NCBI GenBank assembly: GCA_049241565.1
Contig: JBMLQL010000047.1
Location: 123,395 to 187,394 of the forward strand
Direction of reading: 5' to 3'
Length of the DNA stretch: 64,000 nucleotides
Source of the DNA: DZBG01 sp049241565
GTDB lineage: Bacteria; Bdellovibrionota; Bacteriovoracia; Bacteriovoracales; Bacteriovoracaceae
Under the pieces are notes generated by a model that searched no databases, had not been told where the DNA came from, and saw nothing but the letters and a program-made list of their open reading frames with translations. Below, in pieces: positions 51,311-59,201 of this stretch (position 1 is its first letter; each line of letters opens with the position of its first letter). A program made the position numbers and the translations under genes.

Positions 51311-51353
51311 ACATCGGTTATAGTAGTGACTTAAATTCTCTCAAGGAGACAAA

Positions 51354-52151
51354 ATGAAAACGAGTTTAACGTTGTTATTGTTAGCTGCTCTTTCGGTTTC
51401 ATGTGGACACATGAATAAAAACAAATCGGCTAAAGACACTTATTCACCAGTGATTAGCTTCGAGGAAAACGCTAAAAATTTTGCAGGTAACGTACAACTA
51501 CCTACAACAAAATTCACAGAGAAAGTTCCTCTGGTGGTGATTGTTCACGAATGGTGGGGACGAACTCCCTATATCGAGTCACGTGAAGATATGTTGAATA
51601 AAGAAGGATTCGCCACACTCGCTGTTGATCTTTACGGAAACGCACAGACAGTACACACTCCAGCTGAGGCCCAAGCTCTCGCCACACCATTCTACCAAAA
51701 CGCACAAATCGGTATTGAACGTTTAGCAAAATTTGTTGAAGCGGCTAAAAAAGATCCCCATGTTGATGCTTCAAAAGTTTTTGTGATCGGTTACTGCTTC
51801 GGTGGAACTCAGGCCCTCAATTTCGCTCGCAGTGGAGCTGACGTTAAAGGTGTCGTGAGTTTCCATGGTGGTCTTGCCGCCGGAATTCCTGCTAAAAACG
51901 TAAAAGCGAAAATTCTTGCTATCAACGGTCTCGCTGATCCTATGGTTCCGGCCAAAGAGCGTGATGGATTCAATAAAGAAATGAAAGCGATAAAAGTTAA
52001 CTTCAAAGTGATTAACTACAAGGGTGCGACTCACGCTTTTACTAATCCTGGCGCCACTGAAATTGGAAAGAAATACAATATCCCTATAGCGTATAATAAA
52101 ACGGCTGATGAAGGTTCTTGGAAAGATCTTATTAATTTTTTGAAGCAATAA
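51354..52151 (+). CDS. Dienelactone hydrolase family lipoprotein
   Basis: 265 residues, lipobox LSVSC (Cys17). Alpha/beta hydrolase with the DLH nucleophile GYCFGG (Cys instead of Ser), Asp in INGLADPMVP and His in GATHAFTNPG. Also HEWWGRTPYIESREDML, the usual DLH oxyanion region. DLH enzymes open lactone rings; an exported, lipidated one may act on envelope or external substrates. AAGGAG precedes the ATG. Confidence 0.9.
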   Translation: MKTSLTLLLLAALSVSCGHMNKNKSAKDTYSPVISFEENAKNFAGNVQLPTTKFTEKVPLVVIVHEWWGRTPYIESREDMLNKEGFATLAVDLYGNAQTVHTPAEAQALATPFYQNAQIGIERLAKFVEAAKKDPHVDASKVFVIGYCFGGTQALNFARSGADVKGVVSFHGGLAAGIPAKNVKAKILAINGLADPMVPAKERDGFNKEMKAIKVNFKVINYKGATHAFTNPGATEIGKKYNIPIAYNKTADEGSWKDLINFLKQ

Positions 52152-52160
52152 TTTTTGCCA

Positions 52161-52192
52161 CTTTCACCCTGATCAACAGGTTAGGGTGAAAG
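52161..52192 (+). terminator. Hairpin after the dienelactone hydrolase gene
   Basis: Ten-bp stem 52161-52170 with 52183-52192 and a 12-base loop, ten bases after the stop codon. No T run, so it may be a weak terminator or a stabilising 3' hairpin. Confidence 0.5.
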
Positions 52193-52239
52193 TCTCAAGA
52201 CTCTAAATACTGGAAATATTATTAAGAGGTAAAACTAAT

Positions 52240-52245
52240 TATAAT
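52240..52245 (+). promoter_or_regulatory. -10 box of first DUF3606 gene, leaderless geometry
   Basis: Perfect TATAAT, eight bases before ATG 52254; no Shine-Dalgarno. Confidence 0.48.
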
Positions 52246-52253
52246 CACTCCTC

Positions 52254-52508
52254 ATGAGTGATATCAAATCTTCGCCAAACATCATCAATACTGCTGTCGG
52301 GACTCTCTCCCACGACTCTCATAATAACGCCCAAATAGATCTTTTAGATTCAGATAGTGTCAATAAATGGAAAGAGGTCCTAGGTCTCTCCTCAAGAGAT
52401 CTTTTCAACGCCGTCCAAGATTTTGGACCAAATATAAAAGATATCCGTCGTGGTCTAGTCAATCAAAAATCGGAAGACGGCGATCAAAACAAACTTAAAA
52501 CAGGCTAA
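52254..52508 (+). CDS. DUF3606 protein
   Basis: 84 residues. The family core is VNKWKEVLGLSSRDLFNAVQDFGPNIKDIRRGL, followed by an acidic/basic tail (KSEDGDQNK). The N-terminus is Ser/Asn-rich. Function of DUF3606 is unknown. A paralogue follows at 52583 and then radD, each with its own leaderless-type start. Confidence 0.85.
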   Translation: MSDIKSSPNIINTAVGTLSHDSHNNAQIDLLDSDSVNKWKEVLGLSSRDLFNAVQDFGPNIKDIRRGLVNQKSEDGDQNKLKTG

Positions 52509-52566
52509 ACAGAAAAGTGCGAAAGGCTTCATCTAACCCTCTATAATAACTAAAAATATCGGTTTA

Positions 52567-52575
52567 TGCTATAAT
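52567..52575 (+). promoter_or_regulatory. Extended -10 of second DUF3606 gene, leaderless geometry
   Basis: TGC-TATAAT ends seven bases before ATG 52583. Confidence 0.5.
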
Positions 52576-52582
52576 ACCCTCT

Positions 52583-52819
52583 ATGAGTAGTATTAAAATC
52601 GGTTCCGATTCAGGCAATGGCCATACGCCAGGACTCTATTATAAAGAGTCGGCCCCCGCACATATCAATCCTTCTGATGAGGCCAATCTTCAAAAATGGG
52701 AAGAGATACTTCATCTTTCACGCAAAGAGCTCCTTGCTGCCATCGAGCTCTATGGGAATGACATCAGAAATATCCGCCGTGGACTGATTAATCAAAAATC
52801 AGAGGACGAAGCCGCTTAA
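52583..52819 (+). CDS. DUF3606 protein, paralogue of the preceding gene
   Basis: 78 residues. Core NLQKWEEILHLSRKELLAAIELYGNDIRNIRRGLINQKSED aligns with the first copy, including the tail, so the two arose by tandem duplication. The N-termini differ completely. Lies 20 bases before radD. Confidence 0.87.
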   Translation: MSSIKIGSDSGNGHTPGLYYKESAPAHINPSDEANLQKWEEILHLSRKELLAAIELYGNDIRNIRRGLINQKSEDEAA

Positions 52820-52826
52820 AATCGCC

Positions 52827-52832
52827 TAAAAT
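52827..52832 (+). promoter_or_regulatory. -10 box of radD, leaderless geometry
   Basis: TAAAAT ends seven bases before ATG 52840, within the gap after the second DUF3606 gene. Confidence 0.4.
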
Positions 52833-52839
52833 AGTTCCA

Positions 52840-54576
52840 ATGTATAAGCTCAGACCCTACCAACAAGAAGCTGTGGACAGCACAGTAAAATACTTTCAGC
52901 GCAAGCGTGAGCCTGCCGTTATTGTGCTTCCCACTGGTGCGGGGAAAAGTTTAGTCATTGCTGAGCTCGCCAAAATTGCTAAGGGCCGCGTGCTTGTCCT
53001 GGCCCATGTAAAAGAGCTCGTTGAACAAAATTATTTGAAATATAAAAGTTATGGACTTGAGGCCGGTATTTTTTCCGCAAGTCTCGGCCAAAAAGATTGG
53101 TCTCAAAAGGCCATCTTCGGAAGTATTCAGTCTGTGGCCCGCGCCTCAGATGATTTTTTTAAAGACTTCTCCTTACTAGTCATAGATGAGTGCCATCGCG
53201 TGGCCGAGGAAGGAGCGACTCAATATCAAGAAGTCATCCAAAAGCTTAGACAGAAAAACTCACAGATTTGTATTTTAGGTCTCACCGCCACTCCCTATCG
53301 TCTAGGCCTTGGCTGGATTTACGAGTACTCTCATCAAGGTGAAATCAAAACTGAGCAGCCACGCTTTTTTAAACAATGTGTTTATGAGCTTCCGCTCAGC
53401 TATATGATCAAAAACAAATTTCTCACTCAACCCGTTAAGGTTGATATCCCTGTCACTTGCTACGATTTCTCTGAGCTAAGCGAGAAAGGTCGAACGTATA
53501 CTCTTGCTGAAGTGGAAGAACTTTTAAAAAATCAAAAACGCCTCACCCCTCTGATTGTAAATAATATCGTAGATATTACTCAGAAATATCATCGCAAAGG
53601 AGTGATGATCTTTAGTGCAAGTGTAAAGCATGCTGAAGAGATTCTCTCCTATCTTCCTGAAGGAGAGGCCCGCCTTGTGATCGGTGATACAGACATGGCG
53701 TCAAGAGATCAAATCGTTGAAGACTTTAAAAATAAAAAATTTAGATATCTGGTGAATGTCTCCGTTCTCACCACTGGTTTTGATGCTCCTCATGTGGATG
53801 TTATCGCTATTCTCCGTCCTACAGAGTCCAATAGTCTCTATCAGCAAATTGTCGGACGAGGCTTAAGACTAGATGCTGGGAAAACAGACTGCTTTATTCT
53901 TGATTATGCAGGAATGGGACATGATATTTACACCCCAGAGATCAGTGATAAAAAACCGGCCAAAGACACAGTCCCTGTGACTGTTTACTGTCCTCAGTGT
54001 GGCCATGATAATAGCTTTTGGGGCCTCGTGGATTTTGATGGTGAGATGATTGAGCACTTTGGACGCAAATGTCGTGGGGCCAGTCAGGATCCAACCACTA
54101 TGGCGATCATCCCTTGTGGTTTTAGATTTCGTTCCAAACTCTGCCATGCTTGCGGAGAAGAAAATGATATTACGGCAAGAGAATGCACAAAGTGTAAGGC
54201 CGTTCTAATAGATGCTGACTCAAAACTTAAGCAGGCCAAGCTTTCAAAGAATGCTCATGTTATGACTCCAGAGAAAATCACCTTTGATGAGAGACTGGAT
54301 AAGAACTCAAATCCTTATCTTGAAGTCAGGTACTACGATTATGATGGACACTACTTTAGCGAGGCCCATTTTTTTAGTAATCCTTCATCAATCAAAAAAT
54401 TTAATATCAATTTCTTGCGCTCACACTTAAAGCGTCCAGAACTGGCCATGGACCTTACTGCTCCCCAAGAAGTGATTAAATACCAACGTCTATTAAGACT
54501 TCCTTCATTTGTTATTGCTCGCAAACAAGATAAATTCTGGAAAATCACAGAAAAAGTTTTTGCTGAAGAGCTTTAA
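52840..54576 (+). CDS. radD: DNA repair helicase RadD (YejH)
   Basis: 578 residues, close to the 586 of E. coli RadD. SF2 helicase motifs: PYQQEAVD, VLPTGAGKS (Walker A), VIDECHR (DECH box), GLTATPYR, LTTGFDAPHVD, and QQIVGRGLR. C-terminal Cys clusters (YCPQCGHD, LCHACGEEND, CTKC) form zinc-binding elements. RadD acts in double-strand-break repair with RecA. Converges with katG across a long hairpin. Confidence 0.95.
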   Translation: MYKLRPYQQEAVDSTVKYFQRKREPAVIVLPTGAGKSLVIAELAKIAKGRVLVLAHVKELVEQNYLKYKSYGLEAGIFSASLGQKDWSQKAIFGSIQSVARASDDFFKDFSLLVIDECHRVAEEGATQYQEVIQKLRQKNSQICILGLTATPYRLGLGWIYEYSHQGEIKTEQPRFFKQCVYELPLSYMIKNKFLTQPVKVDIPVTCYDFSELSEKGRTYTLAEVEELLKNQKRLTPLIVNNIVDITQKYHRKGVMIFSASVKHAEEILSYLPEGEARLVIGDTDMASRDQIVEDFKNKKFRYLVNVSVLTTGFDAPHVDVIAILRPTESNSLYQQIVGRGLRLDAGKTDCFILDYAGMGHDIYTPEISDKKPAKDTVPVTVYCPQCGHDNSFWGLVDFDGEMIEHFGRKCRGASQDPTTMAIIPCGFRFRSKLCHACGEENDITARECTKCKAVLIDADSKLKQAKLSKNAHVMTPEKITFDERLDKNSNPYLEVRYYDYDGHYFSEAHFFSNPSSIKKFNINFLRSHLKRPELAMDLTAPQEVIKYQRLLRLPSFVIARKQDKFWKITEKVFAEEL

Positions 54577-54580
54577 AGAA

Positions 54581-54612
54581 GTGATCCGCTGCCAATTCAG
54601 GCTGCGGATCAC
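54581..54612. terminator. Bidirectional hairpin between radD and katG
   Basis: Nine-bp stem (54581-54589 with 54604-54612) continued by an inner GCC/GGC pair after one mismatch. No strong T run on either side. Confidence 0.6.
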
Positions 54613-54620
54613 GAGAGAAA

Positions 54621-56864
54621 TTATTTTACATCAAAGCGATCGAGCATCATAACTTTGTTCCATGCTGCGACGAAATCCTGAACAAATTTTTGTTTTCCAT
54701 CTTCAGCTGCATACACTTCGGCCAAAGCGCGAAGTTCTGAGTGAGAACCAAAAATCAAATCAACAGGAGTGGCCGTCCACTTAAGCTTCCCTGTTTTGCG
54801 GTCAAGCCCTTCGTAAACGCCTTCTGTTTTTTCTGATTTTTGCCATTTTGTCGACATATCTAAAAGGTTCACAAAGAAATCATTTGTCAGGACGCCTGGC
54901 TTCTTCGTAAAGACACCATGGGCTGCTCCCCCTACATTTCCGTTTAGAACACGCATCCCACCTACCAGGGCCGTCATTTCTGGCACAGTTAACGTAAGTA
55001 AGTTCGCGCGATCAACAAGCATCTCTGTTGGAGAAAGGAAACTCTCACCACTATAATAGTTACGGAATCCATCGGCCTTCGGCTCTAGGAAAGCAAATGA
55101 TTCAACATCTGTCTGCTCTTGAGAAGCGTCCATTCGTCCAGCTTTGAAAGGGACCTTCACGTTAACCCCTGCTTCTTTTGCAGCTTGCTCAATAGCGGCT
55201 ACACCACCAAGAACGATCACATCAGCAAGAGAGACTTTTCTTCCGGCCGTATTAAACTTCTTTTGAACTTCTTCTAACCGCTTAATCACTTTTTCTACCT
55301 CAGCCGGATTATTTACGGCCCAGTCTTTTTGAGGCGCAAGACGAAGACGTGCTCCATTGGCACCACCACGAAGATCTGTTCCACGGAATGAAGCCGCTGA
55401 GGCCCAAGCTGTGCGAACAAGTTCTGATGTCGTTAGACCTGAATTAAGAATTGTTTTCTTAAGAGAAGCAGCTTCTGAATCAGAAATGATTTTATGATTC
55501 AATTTAGGAATCGGATCTTGCCAGATAAGATCTTCTTTAGGCACTTCTTTTCCAAGGTAGCGAACTTTAGGTCCCATATCTCTATGAGTTAACTTAAACC
55601 ATGCCTTAGCAAAGGCCAGTTGAAACTCTTTTGGATCATCAAGGAAGCGTTTTGAAATCGCTCTGTACTTCGGATCAACTTTAAGCGCGATGTCAGTTGT
55701 AAACATAATCGGCGCATGCTTTTTTGATCTGTCATGAGCGTCTGGAACAAGATTGGCCGCCTGATCATTTTCAGGAATCCACTGAGTGGCCCCGGCCGGA
55801 CTTTTTGTTTTTACCCATTCATACTTAAAAAGATTTGTTAAATACTGATGAGTCCAACGAGTCGGATTGATTGACCAGGCCCCTTCAAGACCACTTGTAA
55901 CAGTGTCTTTTCCATGTCCTGTTCCACACTTATTTTTCCACCCCATGCCTTGCTCTTCAATTCCTGCTGCTGCCGGTTCTGCTCCAACACATTTTTCAGG
56001 TTTATGAGCGCCGTGAGCTTTACCAAATGTATGTCCACCGGCAATCAAGGCCACCGTCTCTTCATCATTCATCGCCATACGGCCGAATGTGACACGAATA
56101 TCATCAGCAGCAAGTTGTGGATCAGGATTTCCGTTTGGACCTTCTGGGTTCACATAGATTAGACCCATCTGAACAGCGGCGAGAGGCTTTTTAAGCGTGT
56201 CTGCTTTTCTGTCTTTGTTATATCTCTCATCGGCCATGAATTTTGCTTCTGGTCCCCAGTACACAAGATCAGCTTCCCAATCATCTGTACGTCCACCAGC
56301 AAATCCATAAGTCTCAAAGCCCATTGACTCAAGAGCAACATTTCCAGTGAGTACCATTAAATCGGCCCATGAAAGTTTGCTTCCGTATTTTTGTTTTACC
56401 GGCCAAAGCAATCGACGAGCTTTGTCTAGATTGGCATTATCAGGCCAGCTATTGAGTGGCTCAAAACGTTGCTGTCCACCACCTGCTCCACCACGACCAT
56501 CAGAAACACGGTAAGTCCCAGCACTATGCCAGGCCATACGAATAAAAAACGGACCATAATGTCCCCAATCCGCTGGCCACCAATCTTGAGAAGTCTTCAT
56601 CATCTTCTCAATATCTTTTTTAACAGCTTTTAAATCTAATTTTTTGAATTCTTGCGGATAAGTATACTTCTTACCCATAGGATCTGATTTTTCAGAATGT
56701 TGACGAAGCGGGGCCAGATCAAGTCTTTCAGGCCACCAAAACTGGACTGATTTATTATCGGCATTTGTCATGGTTTTTGCTCCTGTTGTTTTCTCAGTCG
56801 CACAACCAAATTGTAGCGCTGTTAACGCCAACAAAAGCACAGACTGTCGTTTAAGACTCAGCAT
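54621..56864 (-). CDS. katG: Catalase-peroxidase, exported as a lipoprotein
   Basis: 747 residues. KatG haem pocket: distal RMAWHSAGTYR (Trp-His), Tyr in LIYVNPEGPNGNPDP, and Met in GRMAMNDEETVALIAGGHTFGKAHG (also proximal His), giving the Met-Tyr-Trp adduct. The second degenerate KatG half follows. Unusually the protein begins with a signal peptide and a lipobox ending LQFGC (Cys21, Ala at +2), so it should be an outer-membrane lipoprotein. AAGGAG precedes the ATG. Removes H2O2 outside the cytoplasm. Confidence 0.95.
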   Translation of the reverse strand: MLSLKRQSVLLLALTALQFGCATEKTTGAKTMTNADNKSVQFWWPERLDLAPLRQHSEKSDPMGKKYTYPQEFKKLDLKAVKKDIEKMMKTSQDWWPADWGHYGPFFIRMAWHSAGTYRVSDGRGGAGGGQQRFEPLNSWPDNANLDKARRLLWPVKQKYGSKLSWADLMVLTGNVALESMGFETYGFAGGRTDDWEADLVYWGPEAKFMADERYNKDRKADTLKKPLAAVQMGLIYVNPEGPNGNPDPQLAADDIRVTFGRMAMNDEETVALIAGGHTFGKAHGAHKPEKCVGAEPAAAGIEEQGMGWKNKCGTGHGKDTVTSGLEGAWSINPTRWTHQYLTNLFKYEWVKTKSPAGATQWIPENDQAANLVPDAHDRSKKHAPIMFTTDIALKVDPKYRAISKRFLDDPKEFQLAFAKAWFKLTHRDMGPKVRYLGKEVPKEDLIWQDPIPKLNHKIISDSEAASLKKTILNSGLTTSELVRTAWASAASFRGTDLRGGANGARLRLAPQKDWAVNNPAEVEKVIKRLEEVQKKFNTAGRKVSLADVIVLGGVAAIEQAAKEAGVNVKVPFKAGRMDASQEQTDVESFAFLEPKADGFRNYYSGESFLSPTEMLVDRANLLTLTVPEMTALVGGMRVLNGNVGGAAHGVFTKKPGVLTNDFFVNLLDMSTKWQKSEKTEGVYEGLDRKTGKLKWTATPVDLIFGSHSELRALAEVYAAEDGKQKFVQDFVAAWNKVMMLDRFDVK

Positions 56865-56908
56865 TTGTATTCTCCTTTAAAGAGGGATTAAGTGGGAACA
56901 TTATAGCA

Positions 56909-56984
56909 ATGATTAATGGTCTTAAACTTTATGGTTGGCGTAAATTCGATAAAATCGATGAGGTGATAGATTTTAGCTATGACG
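56909..56984 (+). CDS. 5' fragment of an AAA/RecF-type ATPase gene, cut by the gap
   Basis: Only 25 codons before the N run. MINGLKLYGWRKFDKID...DFSY resembles the opening of RecF/SMC-like ATPases (a beta strand with a W-R-x-F motif before the P-loop). The rest is lost in the gap. Confidence 0.4.
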
Positions 56985-57084
56985 NNNNNNNNNNNNNNNN
57001 NNNNNNNNNNNNNNNNNNNNNNNNNNNNNNNNNNNNNNNNNNNNNNNNNNNNNNNNNNNNNNNNNNNNNNNNNNNNNNNNNNNN
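56985..57084. other. Assembly gap (100 N)
   Basis: Exactly 100 unknown bases, the usual placeholder for a gap of unknown length. The start of one gene and the promoter of the next lie at its edges. Confidence 0.99.
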
Positions 57085-57086
57085 TT

Positions 57087-57851
57087 ATGAAAAAGAAGTT
57101 AGTTGTTTTTTCTTTTCTGTTAGTCAGTCAAGCCTTTGCTGAAACATGCAGTGGCTATTTGAGATTTGTACACGGCAACGCATTCAATGATCAGAAAGTT
57201 GATCTCACTTTGAATGGAAAAACAATCTATTCAAACGTCGAATTCAGACAGGTGACAAACTTTATTCCTGTAAAACCAGGAAACGTGTCTTTTAAAATCA
57301 AAGACACTGTCACTGGTGAAGTTCTCCAGGAAAAGTCATTCAAGTCCAGCGCGAATCTGGGGCACACAATCATTTTTGCTGGCCCCGCTCAAGGGCCTCA
57401 AGGTATGCAGTATGGTAACACATCACCATTTATCATTTTAGATGACATTACTCCTCCGAACAATCCGGAAAGATGGAAGGGTTCTTGGTATCGTATGTCA
57501 GAAACAAATGTTGTCATTGATTTTAGAATTTCAGATGGTAAAGATCCATCACAAGAAATTGCAAGACTTATCAAAAAACCTAATCGGGCTGTCTACCAGC
57601 TTGGGGATTTCCCAGCAGGTAATTATCAGTTCAACCCAGTTCTGGTGGGATCATCAGAACCTTTCTTCAATCAAGCTCTAGTTCCTGCACGAAATGTAGA
57701 GCTCGTTAATATTGACATTAAGGGTGGAGAAATTTTTGATGTTTTTGCATTAGGAAATTTCTTAGGTAAAGCTCCTAACTCACTTGATCTCACTTATTCA
57801 AAATATAGCTCATCGATTGATAAAGAAGGGTGTCTTGTAATAAACAACTAA
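57087..57851 (+). CDS. Exported DUF4397-like protein
   Basis: 254 residues: signal peptide (MKKKLVVFSFLLVSQAFA) and an immunoglobulin-like beta structure with GYLRFVHGNAFNDQKVDLTLNGKTIYSNVEFRQV and IPVKPGNVSFKIKD, typical of DUF4397 opening strands; the C-terminal half repeats a similar pattern (YQLGDFPAGNYQF). The upstream context is lost in the gap, so promoter and ribosome site cannot be judged. Confidence 0.72.
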   Translation: MKKKLVVFSFLLVSQAFAETCSGYLRFVHGNAFNDQKVDLTLNGKTIYSNVEFRQVTNFIPVKPGNVSFKIKDTVTGEVLQEKSFKSSANLGHTIIFAGPAQGPQGMQYGNTSPFIILDDITPPNNPERWKGSWYRMSETNVVIDFRISDGKDPSQEIARLIKKPNRAVYQLGDFPAGNYQFNPVLVGSSEPFFNQALVPARNVELVNIDIKGGEIFDVFALGNFLGKAPNSLDLTYSKYSSSIDKEGCLVINN

Positions 57852-57863
57852 TTATCCTCAAGG

Positions 57864-57890
57864 CCCTGCTGATTATTTTAATCGGCAGGG
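57864..57890 (+). promoter_or_regulatory. Hairpin next to the start of the 92-aa gene
   Basis: Twelve-bp stem with one G-T pair (57864-57875 with 57879-57890) whose right arm contains the only AGGG near ATG 57898. It could be a terminator for the preceding gene (no T run) or could hide the ribosome site. Confidence 0.4.
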
Positions 57891-57897
57891 TAATAAA

Positions 57898-58176
57898 ATG
57901 ATGAAACGAACAAAAAATATTCTTTCATTTCTTTCATTCGCCATGCTATCAGTGGCTTTTCCTGTATTCGCGACAACAGAGGTTGATATCATCAGAGAGA
58001 TTCTAAACACTAGCTCCAAAGAAATAAAATCTATCGATCATCATTCTCTTCATCTCTACCCTCATTATCTTATTTATGGAATTGAAACAGGAGGAGTTAT
58101 AGGATTAAATGACGCTTTCTCTCTTGAAGGTTCTCTCGAAATGGAGCTTCACTTTGAAAGGGAGAAAACCCCATGA
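57898..58176 (+). CDS. Small exported protein, first gene of an overlapping trio
   Basis: 92 residues: signal peptide ending PVFA, mature part with a C-terminal GGVIGLNDAFSLEGSLEMELHFEREK that resembles the repeat unit of the next protein. Overlaps the next gene by ATGA. Unknown function. Confidence 0.65.
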   Translation: MMKRTKNILSFLSFAMLSVAFPVFATTEVDIIREILNTSSKEIKSIDHHSLHLYPHYLIYGIETGGVIGLNDAFSLEGSLEMELHFEREKTP

Positions 58177-59201
58177 AACTGACTCCGATTTTAATACTTG
58201 CTATGGGATTTATAAGTTTCCCCATCCAAGCAAGCACACTTAATTTTTTTAAATGGAAAAAGGATGTAGAGACAAAGCTTACACCTCTTGTAAGAACCTT
58301 TGATAGTCTTGATGATGATGATGAGTCTTCCTACAAGCTTAAACGTATCGACTTTGAATTCTCAGTGAGTGCTGACATTGGGATTCTTCTTTTTTCAAAA
58401 GAAAAAACAAAAGGTGTAGAGTTAGTATGGGAGCGACCTAAAGAATCAATCACTATAAACCCAAGCGAAATTGACGTCTCGATTGAGGCCACACCAGAAA
58501 AAACAGCTGACGTCATTATACCGGAGTTACTTAAAGTTATTGGAGAAAAAGCCTCAAGCAGTGAATTCAGAAAAGATATCATTAAAATTGTTTATGAAGA
58601 TGCTATAAAAATTCACCGCCTTGCAGAGGTCATCGCAAGTACAAACAACGGAAAGACCTGGTACGTTCAAAATATTTTTAAAGTCTACAATTTCGGAGTT
58701 GGAGGCAATCTTGGTTTTATTGGTTTGAATTATGATAAAAGGCTACGCTTCAGATTTAAATTACCTCTTCTGTATCGTAGCGATTTTAAGCTAACTCGCT
58801 CTCAAAAGAGAATCGCGAGGAGAATAATTCGTCAATCAAAACAACTCGAAAGAATATCGGCCAATGATACACCATTAAATGAATTCGTCCTTAAAAGAGT
58901 AAGGAGTTCCCATCAAATTGATAGCGGGGTTTCCATTGGTTTATTTGATGTCGACCTTGGCAAAGGAGTCTTGCTTGAATGGCTTCTCGATCCAGAGTCT
59001 CCTCAGGTCCCTGTCGATAATCAAAGATTTGTAAACATAAGACGGATGGCTAACTTTTTCGAGACTCATACCCCAGAGAGTGACAGCTTCAAACTTAGTC
59101 AAATTCGACTTAAAAGCTCGAGTGAATTTGGAGTCAATTTCCTGCTTTTTAGTTTAAATAAATCTCGAGATGTCGAATACCATTACAGGAGAAGACAATG
59201 A
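58173..59201 (+). CDS. Exported protein with four internal repeats
   Basis: 342 residues, signal peptide ending IQAS. Four related units of about 35 residues at approximately 55-89, 163-198, 239-274 and 306-341: each has a Gly-containing strand (SADIGILLF, FGVGGNLGF, SGVSIGLF, FGVNFLLF), a short turn and a strand with alternating hydrophobic and charged residues (KGVELVWERP, RLRFRFKLP, KGVLLEWLLDP, RDVEYHYRRR). Two further charged helical segments (residues 110-155 and 205-235). No family recognised. Middle gene of an ATGA-overlapping trio. Confidence 0.68.
   Translation: MKLTPILILAMGFISFPIQASTLNFFKWKKDVETKLTPLVRTFDSLDDDDESSYKLKRIDFEFSVSADIGILLFSKEKTKGVELVWERPKESITINPSEIDVSIEATPEKTADVIIPELLKVIGEKASSSEFRKDIIKIVYEDAIKIHRLAEVIASTNNGKTWYVQNIFKVYNFGVGGNLGFIGLNYDKRLRFRFKLPLLYRSDFKLTRSQKRIARRIIRQSKQLERISANDTPLNEFVLKRVRSSHQIDSGVSIGLFDVDLGKGVLLEWLLDPESPQVPVDNQRFVNIRRMANFFETHTPESDSFKLSQIRLKSSSEFGVNFLLFSLNKSRDVEYHYRRRQ

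Noticed and set aside
51237..51314. 25-codon frame on the minus strand as a small protein gene
   Set aside because: Its ATG is only two bases after the -10 box, so a transcript from that promoter would start inside the frame; a small RNA is more likely.
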